Positions 16,200 through 24,193 of a stretch of DNA of 64,000 nucleotides are shown here, one piece after another. The stretch covers positions 1,860,001 through 1,924,000 of the forward strand of contig NZ_CP107903.1 of the NCBI RefSeq assembly GCF_036013955.1, given 5' to 3'. Position 1 is the first letter of the stretch; the number at the start of each line of letters is the position of its first letter. Origin of the DNA: Streptomyces sp. NBC_00459 (GTDB taxonomy: Bacteria > Actinomycetota > Actinomycetes > Streptomycetales > Streptomycetaceae). The position numbers were made by a program, and so were the translations under genes. The notes below the pieces were generated by a model. It did not search any database. It was not told the origin of the DNA and was given only the letters and a program-made list of their open reading frames with translations.

Positions 16200-16805
16200 A
16201 TGGCCGGTTTCCGGAGTCTGGCGAGACAGGTGCGGGACCCGCGGTGCGATCTGGCACTGCGGCGGTACTCGCTCCGTAAGTGCCTTGAGCGGTTCGCCCC
16301 TTACGGGCACAGGGCGACCTGGGACCACCTGTGCTCCCGGGCCGGGTTCGGACCGGAGGACCGGTCCCCCGATCCAGCGCGGCTCGTGGCCGCACTGGAC
16401 GAGCTGGAGGAAGCGCGCTCGGTCTGGCTGGCCTACGAGGTGGAGTTCGCGAAGCGCCGCAAGAAGGAGAAGTTCGACGGGCTGCGCCGGCCCGGAAGCG
16501 TGGACGACTGGCATCGGCTGACCTGGGGTGGGTTCGGGGTGGCCTGGTGCGACGATCCGGGGGTGCACCCCCATGAATCGCTGGCCGAGGTGCTGCGACG
16601 GCTGATCGCCGCCCTGGAGCGCGAACCGGGCTCGGTGTGCCCGGTGTGCGACGGGGAGCGCCTCTCCTGGAAGTACGACCTGGCCCATGAGCCGTCGTCG
16701 GGTCCTGTCTGCACGGAGTGCGGCATCGTGGTGCCGCGGCCCGTCCTGACCCCAGAGGCCCTGGCGGAGTCCAGGCGCGGACGACTGCTGCTCGCGTCGG
16801 CCTGA
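16200..16805 (+). CDS. Hypothetical protein with C-terminal zinc ribbon
   Basis: A 201-residue soluble protein. The N-terminal half is basic and helical (RQVRDPRCDLALRRYSLRKC), the middle has a charged KRRKKEKF stretch, and the C-terminus carries two CxxC pairs, Cys147/Cys150 and Cys171/Cys174, that should bind one zinc. The ribosome binding site ggaggtgcaaggcg supports ATG 16200. I do not recognise the family; a nucleic-acid-binding role would fit the ribbon and the basic residues but is only inference. Confidence 0.75.
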   Translation: MAGFRSLARQVRDPRCDLALRRYSLRKCLERFAPYGHRATWDHLCSRAGFGPEDRSPDPARLVAALDELEEARSVWLAYEVEFAKRRKKEKFDGLRRPGSVDDWHRLTWGGFGVAWCDDPGVHPHESLAEVLRRLIAALEREPGSVCPVCDGERLSWKYDLAHEPSSGPVCTECGIVVPRPVLTPEALAESRRGRLLLASA

Positions 16806-16894
16806 GCACGACGGGGGTGCGCCGGGGATGCCGCACCCCCGATCGAACCGGCCTGCCGGCACCTGCTGTCAGTGGCGACCTGCACCATAGGGGC

Positions 16895-17617
16895 ATGATG
16901 CAGGTGTGTCTCAACGGGTCCCGGGGCGCCGCGGACGGCGTGCTGGTACCGATGTCGCCGGGAGCGATGGCCGACTCCGCGGCCGATGCCGTCCTGGCCG
17001 GGGCCACGGACATCCACGTCCATCCCAAGTCCCCCTGCGGACAGGACACCCTGTCACCGCGCGCGGTCGCGGCGACGCTGACGGAGATCCGGTCGCGGGT
17101 CACCGTGCCGGTCGGCGTGACCACGGGCGCCTGGTCCGAGCCGGATCCGGCTCGCCGGTCGGCTCATGTCCGGGGCTGGACGGTGCTGCCCGACCACGCC
17201 TCGGTCAACTGGCACGAGCCGGGCGCGGAGGAGCTGGCGGCCCTCCTCATCGGCCTCGGGGTGGGCGTCGAGGCCGGCATCTGGTCCGGCACGGACGGCG
17301 CGGCACGGTTCGCCGCGTCCCCCCTCGCCCCCAAGGTGCTCCGCGTCCTCGCGGAGGTGACGGACACCGACCCGAACACGGCCGCGGACACCGCGCGCAC
17401 CCTCCTCTCCGAGCTCGGTACGTCGCCCCACGGCCGCCCGGTCCTGCTGCACGGCGAGGACGGCGGGGCCTGGCCGGTGCTCCGCCTCGCGGGCCGACTG
17501 GGCCTGGCGACCCGGATAGGCGTCGAGGACACCCTGTACCTGCCTAACGGCGAACGTGCGGTGTCCAACGCCGAGTTGGTGCGGGCAGGGTTGGCGGAGC
17601 ACACGCGCCCCCTGTAA
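16895..17617 (+). CDS. Short beta-keto acid cleavage enzyme-like protein (DUF849)
   Basis: A 240-residue TIM-barrel protein of the BKACE (DUF849, 3-keto-5-aminohexanoate cleavage) family. The family metal motif HxH is present in ATDIHVHPKSPCGQDTL near residue 41, and VTVPVGVTTGAW, the GVGVEAGIWSG strand, and the C-terminal TRIGVEDTLYLPNG are recognisable. BKACEs condense a beta-keto acid with acetyl-CoA to give an acyl-CoA and acetoacetate. At 240 residues it is clearly shorter than typical members (about 270-310), so substrate range may differ. It starts at ATGATG with taggggc in front. The stop codon lies inside repeat family B. Confidence 0.82.
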   Translation: MMQVCLNGSRGAADGVLVPMSPGAMADSAADAVLAGATDIHVHPKSPCGQDTLSPRAVAATLTEIRSRVTVPVGVTTGAWSEPDPARRSAHVRGWTVLPDHASVNWHEPGAEELAALLIGLGVGVEAGIWSGTDGAARFAASPLAPKVLRVLAEVTDTDPNTAADTARTLLSELGTSPHGRPVLLHGEDGGAWPVLRLAGRLGLATRIGVEDTLYLPNGERAVSNAELVRAGLAEHTRPL

Positions 17618-17668
17618 GGGCGCGGGGAACCGCGCGACAAGCCACAACGAACCCGCGGTCAAAGACCC
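17615..17668. repeat. GGGGCGCGGGG-type intergenic repeat (family B, copy 2)
   Basis: It runs from the stop codon of the BKACE gene: taagggcgcggggaaccgcg, then cgacaagccacaacgaaccc and gcggtcaaagaccc. It shares its core with the copies at 10119, 35172 and 62128. The cgcgggg/ccgcgcg part can form a hairpin, so it may act as a terminator. Confidence 0.75.
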
Positions 17669-17775
17669 ACACCCCTGGCGGAGCCCATAGCAGCAACAAA
17701 ATCCATGGCTCCACCCCTTTCCCGTAGGGAGAGTTGGCGGCGATGAAACCCAACTGAGCCACCCAAGGAGCCCCC

Positions 17776-18843
17776 ATGTCGACGCTGCGCGTCACCGCCG
17801 AAGTCCTCACCGTCCATGAGCACCCGAACGCCGACGCGCTCGAACTGGCCCAGGTGGGCCTGTATCGCGCCGTCGTCGCCAAGGGTGTGTACCGGACGGG
17901 AGACGCGGCCGTGTACATCCCCGAGCAGTCCGTCCTGCCGGGCGAACTCGTCGAGGAACTCGGTCTGACCGGGCGGCTGGCCGGGAGCAGTTCGGACCGG
18001 GTCAAAGCGGTCCGGCTGCGCGGCGAGCTGTCGCAGGGCATCGTGTGCCGGCCCCGCGCGCTCGACGGCGTCGACCTCGCACAGGCCGCAGCCGAGGGCA
18101 CCGACTTCGCGGAGCGGCTGGGCATCGTCAAATGGGTGCCGCCGATCCCGCCCACCATGAACGGCGACGTCGAGTCCGCGCCCGACCTCATGAGCTGGGT
18201 CGACATCGAGAACATCCAGCGCTACCCCGACATCTTCACGCCGGGCGAGCCGGTCGTCCTCACCGAGAAGCTGCACGGCTCGGCCTGCCTGCTCACCTAT
18301 CTCGCGGACGACGGACGCGTCCAGGTCTCGTCGAAGGGATTCGGCGCCAAGTACCTTGCCCTGAAGGAGGATCCGCGCAATCTGTACTGGCGTGCGGTGA
18401 CCGCCCACCGCGTCGCTGAGACCGCGGCCCACCTCGCCGAGCGACTCGGGGCGCGCCGGGTCGGCATCTTCGGCGAGGTCTTCGGGGCGGGCGTGCAGGA
18501 CCTGACGTACGGCGCGGACGGGCGGCGCGAGACGCTCGGCTACGCCGTGTTCGACGTGTCCGTGGAGGTCGACGGGGAGGTGCGCTGGCTGGACGCGGAA
18601 GCGCTGCTGGACGGCCGACTGCCGCTCGTGCCAAGGCTGTTCGAGGGTCCGTACGACATCGACCGGGTCCTGGAGATCGCGAGCGGGCGCGAGACGGTGT
18701 CCGGGCGTGGGCTGCATTTGCGGGAGGGTGTCGTGATCCGGCCGGCCGTGGAGCGGTACAGCGCGGTCACCGGCGGGCGGGCGATCGCCAAGGCGGTCAG
18801 TCCGGCGTATCTGACGCGCAAGGGCGGGACGGAGTACGAGTAG
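17776..18843 (+). CDS. ATP-dependent RNA ligase, Deinococcus DRB0094 (Rnl5) type
   Basis: A 355-residue nucleotidyltransferase. The N-terminal OB-like domain (residues 1-120) precedes the ligase domain, the order known for Rnl5-type ligases, which seal 3'-OH/5'-phosphate RNA ends. Motif I is EKLHGS with the AMP-accepting Lys165; RRVGIFGEVFG fits motif III, REGVVIRP fits motif IV and AIAKAVS fits motif V. All catalytic motifs are present. ATG 17776 has a proper ribosome binding site (aaggagccccc). The last 47 bases overlap the 3' end of the convergent soxR gene. It has no obvious repair operon around it. Confidence 0.87.
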   Translation: MSTLRVTAEVLTVHEHPNADALELAQVGLYRAVVAKGVYRTGDAAVYIPEQSVLPGELVEELGLTGRLAGSSSDRVKAVRLRGELSQGIVCRPRALDGVDLAQAAAEGTDFAERLGIVKWVPPIPPTMNGDVESAPDLMSWVDIENIQRYPDIFTPGEPVVLTEKLHGSACLLTYLADDGRVQVSSKGFGAKYLALKEDPRNLYWRAVTAHRVAETAAHLAERLGARRVGIFGEVFGAGVQDLTYGADGRRETLGYAVFDVSVEVDGEVRWLDAEALLDGRLPLVPRLFEGPYDIDRVLEIASGRETVSGRGLHLREGVVIRPAVERYSAVTGGRAIAKAVSPAYLTRKGGTEYE

Positions 18844-19312
18844 CCGGACCGGCGCCGTTCCTCTCCACCATCAGGCGGGATCCTGCCTGGCGTTCGCCGA
18901 AGACGTCGTCCGGGTTGGACAGGACGCAGCCCTCCAGGGACAGACAGCCGCAGCCGATGCAGTCGGTGAGGTGGTCCCGGAGGCGGTTCAACTGCTTGAT
19001 GCGCTCGTCCAGTTCGGAGCGCCAGTTCTCGGAGAGGCGGGACCAGTCCTCCCGGGTGGGGGTGCGTTCCTCGGGGAGCTCGGCGAGCGCCTCGCGGATC
19101 GTGGCGAGCGGGATGCCGACGCGCTGCGCGGCCCGGACGAAGGCGACCCGGCGCAGCGCGTCACGGCCGTAGCGGCGCTGGTTGCCCGCAGTGCGGCGGC
19201 TGCTGATGAGGCCCTTGGACTCGTAGAAGTGCAGGGCGGAGACGGCGGCGCCGCTGCGGGCGGCGAGCTGGCCGACCGTGAGTTCATGGATCTTCTCGGG
19301 AATCTGGGGCAC
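18797..19312 (-). CDS. soxR: Redox-sensing MerR-family activator SoxR
   Basis: A 171-residue MerR regulator. The DNA-binding domain is HELTVGQLAARSGAAVSALH followed by FYESKGLISSRR, and the C-terminal [2Fe-2S] cluster has the exact SoxR spacing CX2CXCX5C at Cys118, Cys121, Cys123 and Cys129. In streptomycetes SoxR responds to redox-active pigments and antibiotics rather than superoxide (established knowledge). GTG 19312 gives the usual MPQIPEKIHELTVG start; GTG 19330 is possible. The gene is divergent from the MaoC gene and its 3' end overlaps the RNA ligase gene by 47 bases. No classical SoxR box was seen in the gap. Confidence 0.93.
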   Translation of the reverse strand: MPQIPEKIHELTVGQLAARSGAAVSALHFYESKGLISSRRTAGNQRRYGRDALRRVAFVRAAQRVGIPLATIREALAELPEERTPTREDWSRLSENWRSELDERIKQLNRLRDHLTDCIGCGCLSLEGCVLSNPDDVFGERQAGSRLMVERNGAGPATRTPSRPCASDTPD

Positions 19313-19349
19313 CCCTCCAACCCTACCCACAGGGGTCGGCCGCGGTCCG

Positions 19350-19392
19350 TTGACAGGGAATCCCCGGCCGACCATGCTAAGCAGTTGCTTAG
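19350..19392 (+). promoter_or_regulatory. Promoter-like sequence with operator CTAAGCA-GT-TGCTTAG
   Basis: TTGACA at 19350-19355 is followed 18-20 bases later by ATGCTA. The perfect inverted repeat CTAAGCAGTTGCTTAG (19377-19392, seven-base arms, two-base centre) covers that -10 position just upstream of the MaoC gene. The layout suggests repression by a TetR-type regulator; the TetR gene at 19893-20519 is the nearest candidate. Confidence 0.55.
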
Positions 19393-19415
19393 ACATAGTG
19401 GCGAGGAGGCCGGGA

Positions 19416-19877
19416 ATGGCAGAGCCGAGGATCTTCACGGGTGCGGACGACCTGAAGGCGGCGGTGGGCGAGCAGTTGGGGTACACCGACTGGCTTGAGG
19501 TCGACCAGAAGCGGATCGACCTGTTCGCCGACGCGACCGGCGATCACCAGTGGATTCACGTGGACCCGGAGAAGGCCGCCACCGGCCCCTTCGGGACGAC
19601 CATCGCGCACGGATACCTCACCCTGTCGCTGCTGCCGCTCTTCGGGCCGCAGCTGATCAAGGTCGAGGGCGTCAAGATGGGCGTCAACTACGGGACGAAC
19701 AAGGTCCGTTTTCCCGCCCCCGTGCCGGTCGGCTCGCGCCTGCGCGCCACCGCGCGGATCGCCGGGGTCGAGGACGTGCCCGGTGGGGTCCAGGTGACGG
19801 TCGCCTTCAGCGTGGAGCGCGAGGGCGGCGACAAGCCGGTGTGCGTCGCGGAGTCGGTGTCGCGGTACTACCTGTGA
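19416..19877 (+). CDS. MaoC-family enoyl-CoA hydratase/dehydratase
   Basis: A 153-residue single hot-dog-fold protein. The hydratase-2 signature is present: FADATGDHQWIHVDPEKA contains the catalytic Asp and His, followed by FGTTIAHGYLTLSLLP. It should hydrate 2-enoyl-CoA or dehydrate 3-hydroxyacyl-CoA as a homodimer. gaggaggccggga before ATG 19416 is a strong ribosome binding site. The gene is preceded by the palindromic operator at 19377-19392 and faces the TetR gene end to end 15 bases later, so the pair may form a small autoregulated unit. Confidence 0.92.
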   Translation: MAEPRIFTGADDLKAAVGEQLGYTDWLEVDQKRIDLFADATGDHQWIHVDPEKAATGPFGTTIAHGYLTLSLLPLFGPQLIKVEGVKMGVNYGTNKVRFPAPVPVGSRLRATARIAGVEDVPGGVQVTVAFSVEREGGDKPVCVAESVSRYYL

Positions 19878-19892
19878 GCCGGTGAACACCGG

Positions 19893-20519
19893 CTACGCGG
19901 CGGCCCCCACCATCCGCAGCACGAGGTCGGCGTAGAGCGCGCCGACCTCGTCCGGCGTGCGCGAACCGTTGACGTTGAACCAGCGGGCCACGTCGATGCA
20001 CAGCGACAGCACGGCGAGTGTCGTGCCCGGCACGTCGGGGACGTCGAACTCCCCCGCCTCCACGCCGTCCTCGATGATCCCGCGCACCTCGGCATCGACC
20101 TGGCGGCGCAGCGCGAGGATCTCGGCACGGGCGTCGGGGCCGAGGGAGTCGAGTTCGTACTGCACGACCCGTGCGGTGGTGCGGCCCCCGGCGTGCCAGC
20201 GGACGAAGGAACTGACGGCCTCGGCCAGCCGTTCGGTCGCGGTGCCCTCGGTCTGTGCCGCCGTGCGCAGGATGTCGACGGCCTTCTCGTGGCCGATCCT
20301 GCTGATCCGGTGGAGCAGCTCTTCCTTGGTCTTGTAGTGGATGTAGAGCGCCGCCGGGCTCATGCCCGCGCGGCCCGCGATGTCACGGGTCGTCGTCGCG
20401 TGGTAGCCGCGCTCGGCGAAGGCCTCCACCGCGGCGACGAGCAGCCGCCGGGCCGCGTCGGGGGTCACCTCACCCCACGGCGCCGCCTCGCCGCCGGCCG
20501 TCTCCTCCGCCGTACTCAT
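19893..20519 (-). CDS. TetR-family transcriptional regulator
   Basis: A 208-residue TetR regulator. The N-terminal helix-turn-helix reads AFAERGYHATTTRDIAGRAG then MSPAALYIHYKTKEELLH, a form common in regulators of acyl-CoA genes. The C-terminal ligand domain is unremarkable (DSLGPDARAEILALRRQVD). It lies tail to tail with the MaoC gene. The operators CTAAGCA-GT-TGCTTAG upstream of maoC and the hairpin-like TGAGCGGGC repeat upstream of this gene are possible targets. Confidence 0.9.
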   Translation of the reverse strand: MSTAEETAGGEAAPWGEVTPDAARRLLVAAVEAFAERGYHATTTRDIAGRAGMSPAALYIHYKTKEELLHRISRIGHEKAVDILRTAAQTEGTATERLAEAVSSFVRWHAGGRTTARVVQYELDSLGPDARAEILALRRQVDAEVRGIIEDGVEAGEFDVPDVPGTTLAVLSLCIDVARWFNVNGSRTPDEVGALYADLVLRMVGAAA

Positions 20520-20570
20520 CGCCCGTTCGCCCCTTCCACCGACAGTGACCTCCCACTCTACCGCCGCGGG

Positions 20571-20597
20571 TGAGCGGGCGCTTAGAGTGCCCGCTCA
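20571..20597. terminator. Nine-base-pair hairpin between the TetR and YiaA-like genes
   Basis: TGAGCGGGC (20571-20579) and GCCCGCTCA (20589-20597) form a perfect stem around a nine-base loop. It lies after the stop of the gene at 20624-20911 and in front of the TetR gene at 20519, so it could be a terminator or an operator (the loop carries GCTTA, as in the maoC site). Confidence 0.5.
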
Positions 20598-20623
20598 GGG
20601 CTTTCCGGATCAGCGCTTCGGGA

Positions 20624-20911
20624 TCAGAGCTTCTCGAAGGGGTCGTGCTCGGCGAGCAGCTTCTCCAGCCGGGCCTGGTCGACTCGGCTGACGATCTGTC
20701 CGGCCTCCTGGCGGTCGCGGATGACCTTGGCCAGGGTGAAGGCGGAGGTCACCAGGTAGAGGACGGCGATGCCGAGGAAGCCGCGCACCCAGGCGTCGGC
20801 GTGGAGCTGGAAGATGCCGATGGCCGTGGCCCCCATGGCGATACCGAAGGACGCGACGGCCTGGCCGTAGAAGGCCGCCGTGCTCTGCTGCTTGACCGGT
20901 GTCTCACTCAT
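20624..20911 (-). CDS. YiaA/YiaB-type small membrane protein
   Basis: A 95-residue protein with two hydrophobic helices (AAFYGQAVASFGIAMGATAI and RGFLGIAVLYLVTSAFTLAK) followed by the charged tail VIRDRQEAGQIVSRVDQARL, the layout of the YiaA/B two-helix family. The function of this family is unknown. ATG 20911 begins MSETPVKQQSTAAFYGQ. It reads toward the TetR gene with a hairpin between. Confidence 0.8.
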   Translation of the reverse strand: MSETPVKQQSTAAFYGQAVASFGIAMGATAIGIFQLHADAWVRGFLGIAVLYLVTSAFTLAKVIRDRQEAGQIVSRVDQARLEKLLAEHDPFEKL

Positions 20912-21005
20912 GGGGCCAAGAGTGCGCGGACGTGGGCCGCGCCACATCCGCCGAGATACTCAGACAGGTACTCAGCCCGGAGGACCGGAGGGAGCGGGCC
21001 AGGCC

Positions 21006-22157
21006 TCAGAAGGCCGACACTCCCGTCAGCGCGCGGCCGATCAGCAGTTTCTGGATCTGGCTCGTGCCCTCGTAGAGGGTCATCACGCGGGCGTCGCGCA
21101 GGAGCTTGCCCGCCGGGTACTCGTCGATGTAGCCGTAGCCGCCGAAGACCTGGAGGGCGTTGTTCGCGGCGCGGACGGCGGCCTCGGAGGCGAAGAGCTT
21201 GGCCTTGGAGGACTCGGTCGCGAAGGGCAGGCCCCGGTCGATCAGGTCGGCGACGCGCCAGGTCAGCAGCCGGGCCGCGTCGACGTCCACGGCGATGTCG
21301 CTGATCAGCTCCTGCACCAGCTGGTGCCGCGCGATCGGGCCGCCGAACTGCTCACGCTCACCCGCGTACCGGACGGCCGCGTCCAGGGCGGCCTGGGCTA
21401 TCCCGACACACCCGGCGGCGACCGACATCCGCCCCTTCGCGAGCGCCGACATGGCCACGGAGAAGCCCTTGCCCTCGGGGCCGAGCATCGCCGAGGCGGG
21501 CACGCGGACGTCCTCGAAGACCAGTTCGGCGGTGGCCTGACCGCGCAGGCCGAGCTTGCCGTGGAGGGTGCGGCGGGTCAGTCCGGGGGTGTCGGTCGGT
21601 ACGAGGAAGGCGGAGACGCCCTTGTGGCCGGGGGCGTCGGTGGAGCGGGCGAAGAGCAGGACCACGTCGGCCCAGGTGCCGTTGGTGATGAACATCTTCG
21701 TTCCGTCGACGACGTAGTCGTCGCCCTCGCGCACCGCCCGAGTGGTGAGGTTGCCCGCGTCGGACCCGGTGCCCGGCTCGGTCAGGCCGAAGCAGCCGAC
21801 GTGGTCACCGGAGGTGAGCCCGGGCAGCCAGCGGCGCTTCTGGTCCTCGGTCCCCCAGTGCGCGACGGTCTTGGCGACCAGCCCCAGCGACACGGAGACG
21901 ATTCCGCGCACGGAGGAGTCCCCGCGGCCGAGTTCCTCGGTCACCAGGCAGTACGTGAGATGGTCACCGCCCGAGCCGCCGTACTCCTCGTCGACGGTCA
22001 GCCCCAGGAAGCCCACGTCGCCCAGTTTCTTCACGATCGACCGGTCGACGTCCTCGGCACGGTCCCAGGCGACGACGTTCGGGGTGATCTCGCGCTCGAC
22101 GAAGTCCCGGGCGAGCCGCTGGACGGCGGTCTGCTCCTCGCTCAGTTCCAGGTTCAT
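21006..22157 (-). CDS. Acyl-CoA dehydrogenase
   Basis: A 383-residue enzyme of the SCAD/MCAD-like branch. It has the FAD signature GCFGLTEPGTGSDAGN, GTKMFITNG, and the C-terminal catalytic motif MTLYEGTSQIQKLLIGRALTG with the glutamate base. All the motifs of an active, soluble flavoenzyme are present. It oxidises an acyl-CoA to the 2-enoyl-CoA. ATG 22157 (MNLELSEEQTAVQRLARDF) is preferred over the upstream GTG 22178. It is divergent from a TetR gene with a shared operator at 22208-22226, which most likely controls it. Confidence 0.93.
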   Translation of the reverse strand: MNLELSEEQTAVQRLARDFVEREITPNVVAWDRAEDVDRSIVKKLGDVGFLGLTVDEEYGGSGGDHLTYCLVTEELGRGDSSVRGIVSVSLGLVAKTVAHWGTEDQKRRWLPGLTSGDHVGCFGLTEPGTGSDAGNLTTRAVREGDDYVVDGTKMFITNGTWADVVLLFARSTDAPGHKGVSAFLVPTDTPGLTRRTLHGKLGLRGQATAELVFEDVRVPASAMLGPEGKGFSVAMSALAKGRMSVAAGCVGIAQAALDAAVRYAGEREQFGGPIARHQLVQELISDIAVDVDAARLLTWRVADLIDRGLPFATESSKAKLFASEAAVRAANNALQVFGGYGYIDEYPAGKLLRDARVMTLYEGTSQIQKLLIGRALTGVSAF

Positions 22158-22207
22158 GACGAGCCACCCCATTGACACCCATAGACATCGGACCGCGAAG
22201 AGGACCT

Positions 22208-22226
22208 AAATTAGCACTGCTAGTTT
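22208..22226. promoter_or_regulatory. Putative operator between acyl-CoA dehydrogenase and TetR genes
   Basis: AAATTAGCACTGCTAGTTT is an imperfect palindrome about the central C, with TAGCA/TGCTA and AAA/TTT arms. It is AT-rich in very GC-rich surroundings and sits 27 bases before the TetR start. It is the likely binding site of that TetR protein and would control both divergent genes. Confidence 0.6.
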
Positions 22227-22252
22227 AAAGTCGCAGCCCTACTATGTGCGCC

Positions 22253-22894
22253 ATGGCCCGACCGCGCAAGCCCCTCCTCAGCACCGACCTGATCGTCGAG
22301 ACGGCACGGGCCCTGGTGGACACGGAAGGTCTGGCCGCCCTGTCGACACGTCGGCTCGCGGCCGAACTGGGGGTCAGCGGGCCGTCCCTCTACAACCACT
22401 TCCGGACGAAGGACCAGATCCTGGAGGCGGTCGCGGACTCGGTGAGCGTGCTGGTCGACCTGTCGATGTTCGAGGACGGACGCGACTGGCGTACCGCACT
22501 GCACGACTGGGCCGTCTCCTACCGGGCCGCGCTGCGCGATCACCCGAACATCGTTCCCGTCATGGCGCGCGGCCCCGGCCGCCGCCCCGCAGGCCTGCGT
22601 CTCGCCGACGCCGTCTACGGCGGGATGGTCGACGCGGGCTGGCCACCGGCCCAGGCCACGTCGATCGGCGCGCTGATGCGGTACTTCATCATGGGCTCCG
22701 CGCTCGGTTCCTTCGCCGGCGGCTTCGTGGACGACGAGAGCGCGTACGACCCGGCCGACTATCCCCACCTCGGACAGGCCCACCTCCTCGCCGAGCAGCA
22801 GCAGAAGATCGACGAGCGGGCCTTCGGGACCGGCCTCACCGCGCTGCTGGACGGGCTGGCGCAGCAGTACGAGCAGCTGAAGCGACCCGAGTAG
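22253..22894 (+). CDS. TetR-family transcriptional regulator
   Basis: A 213-residue TetR regulator. The N-terminal helix-turn-helix is LAALSTRRLAAELGVSGPSL then YNHFRTKDQILEAVAD, and the C-terminal domain (about residues 80-210) is of the TetR_C_1 type found in tetracycline-repressor-like proteins. ATG 22253 (MARPRKPLLSTDLIVE) is chosen, with ATG 22244 as the alternative. The gene is divergent from the acyl-CoA dehydrogenase gene, and the operator 22208-22226 lies between them. Confidence 0.9.
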   Translation: MARPRKPLLSTDLIVETARALVDTEGLAALSTRRLAAELGVSGPSLYNHFRTKDQILEAVADSVSVLVDLSMFEDGRDWRTALHDWAVSYRAALRDHPNIVPVMARGPGRRPAGLRLADAVYGGMVDAGWPPAQATSIGALMRYFIMGSALGSFAGGFVDDESAYDPADYPHLGQAHLLAEQQQKIDERAFGTGLTALLDGLAQQYEQLKRPE

Positions 22895-23182
22895 ACAGCC
22901 GGGCGCCGCCCCGCGCCTGCCTCGACCGGACCGAACGCCGTCCCCACCTCGCGGGCACCGCGGGCGCCGCTCCGTGTCGGCACGCCCTGGACGCCCGCCG
23001 GTGCGTACGCATCGGCTCGGAACGGGCGGTCAGGGTGACCCCGAGGGGGAACACCACTTCGCCCAGCTCCTCGGCACCGAGGCGACGGACCTGCGCCGAG
23101 CCCCCGTGCAGCCGTTCGTCCGTACAGCCGCACGTCCGAAAATCGCGAGCCCTCGCCGTCCGTCCTGCCTAGCCTCTGGAGC

Positions 23183-24160
23183 ATGATGACCTTCTCCCCG
23201 TCCTCCCGCCGAACCCCTCGTGCGGAGGTGCTCGCCGCCGTCGCGGCCTGTGTGACCGTGGTGCTGTGGGCCTCCGCGTTCGTCTCGATCCGCAGTGCGG
23301 GGGCCGCGTACTCGCCGGGGGCCCTGGCGCTCGGGCGGATGCTCGCCGGGTTCGTGACGCTGGGGGCGATCTGTCTCGTACGGCGGGAGGGGTTGCCGCC
23401 CCGGTCGGCCTGGCGCGGGATCGCGGTCTCGGGGGTGCTGTGGTTCGGGGTGTACATGGTCGTCCTGAACTGGGGCGAGCAGCAGGTGGACGCGGGGACG
23501 GCCGCCCTGCTCGTGAACGTCGGCCCCATCCTGATAGCCCTGCTCGGCACCCGGCTGCTCGGCGACCCGATGCCGCCCCGGCTGCTCGCGGGCATGGCGG
23601 TGTCGTTCGCGGGCGCGGTGACCGTCGGGCTGTCGATGTCGGGCGGGGGCGGCACATCGGTGCTCGGGGTGGCGCTGTGTCTGCTCGCGGCGGCCTCGTG
23701 GGCCGCGGGTGTCGTCGCGCAGAAGCCGGCCCTCGGCCGGGCCAGCGCCCTCCAGGCGACGACGTTCGGCTGTCTGGCCGGGGCCGTGACCTGTCTGCCG
23801 TTCGCCGGGCAACTGGTCGGTGACGTGGCCGACGCGCCGCTCTCCGCCACCCTCAACATGATCTACCTGGGCGTCTTCCCCACCGCGCTGGCCTTCACGA
23901 CCTGGGCCTACGCGCTGGCCCGTACGACGGCCAGCCGCATGGGCGCGACCACGTACGCGGTCCCGGCCCTGGTCGTGCTGATGTCCTGGCTGGCGCTGGG
24001 CGAGGTGCCGGGGCTGCTCACGCTGGCGGGTGGCGGGCTGTGTCTCGCGGGGGTGGCGGTGTCGCGGTCCCGGGCGCGGGCGCGGGTGGCGGGGTCCGTG
24101 GCTGCGGAGAGGGTTTCGGAACCGCGGCCACGGACCGAGAAGGCCGATGAGCCGTCCTGA
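23183..24160 (+). CDS. EamA/DMT-family exporter
   Basis: A 325-residue membrane protein with ten predicted helices in two EamA repeats (for example VTVVLWASAFVSIRSAG at the first helix and LNMIYLGVFPTALAFTTWAY in the second repeat). The C-terminus is a long charged cytoplasmic tail. EamA proteins export small metabolites or amino acids; the substrate is unknown. ATG 23183 follows ctggag. The gene stands alone, converging on the sortase gene with a 33-base gap. Confidence 0.88.
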   Translation: MMTFSPSSRRTPRAEVLAAVAACVTVVLWASAFVSIRSAGAAYSPGALALGRMLAGFVTLGAICLVRREGLPPRSAWRGIAVSGVLWFGVYMVVLNWGEQQVDAGTAALLVNVGPILIALLGTRLLGDPMPPRLLAGMAVSFAGAVTVGLSMSGGGGTSVLGVALCLLAAASWAAGVVAQKPALGRASALQATTFGCLAGAVTCLPFAGQLVGDVADAPLSATLNMIYLGVFPTALAFTTWAYALARTTASRMGATTYAVPALVVLMSWLALGEVPGLLTLAGGGLCLAGVAVSRSRARARVAGSVAAERVSEPRPRTEKADEPS

Positions 24161-24193
24161 ACGGGCCAGTCCTCGAACGACCGAAGGGATGGT

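Noticed and set aside
19313..19415. Classical SoxR box between soxR and maoC
   Set aside because: The only dyad there is CTAAGCA-GT-TGCTTAG, which does not resemble the CCTCAAG-type SoxR box.
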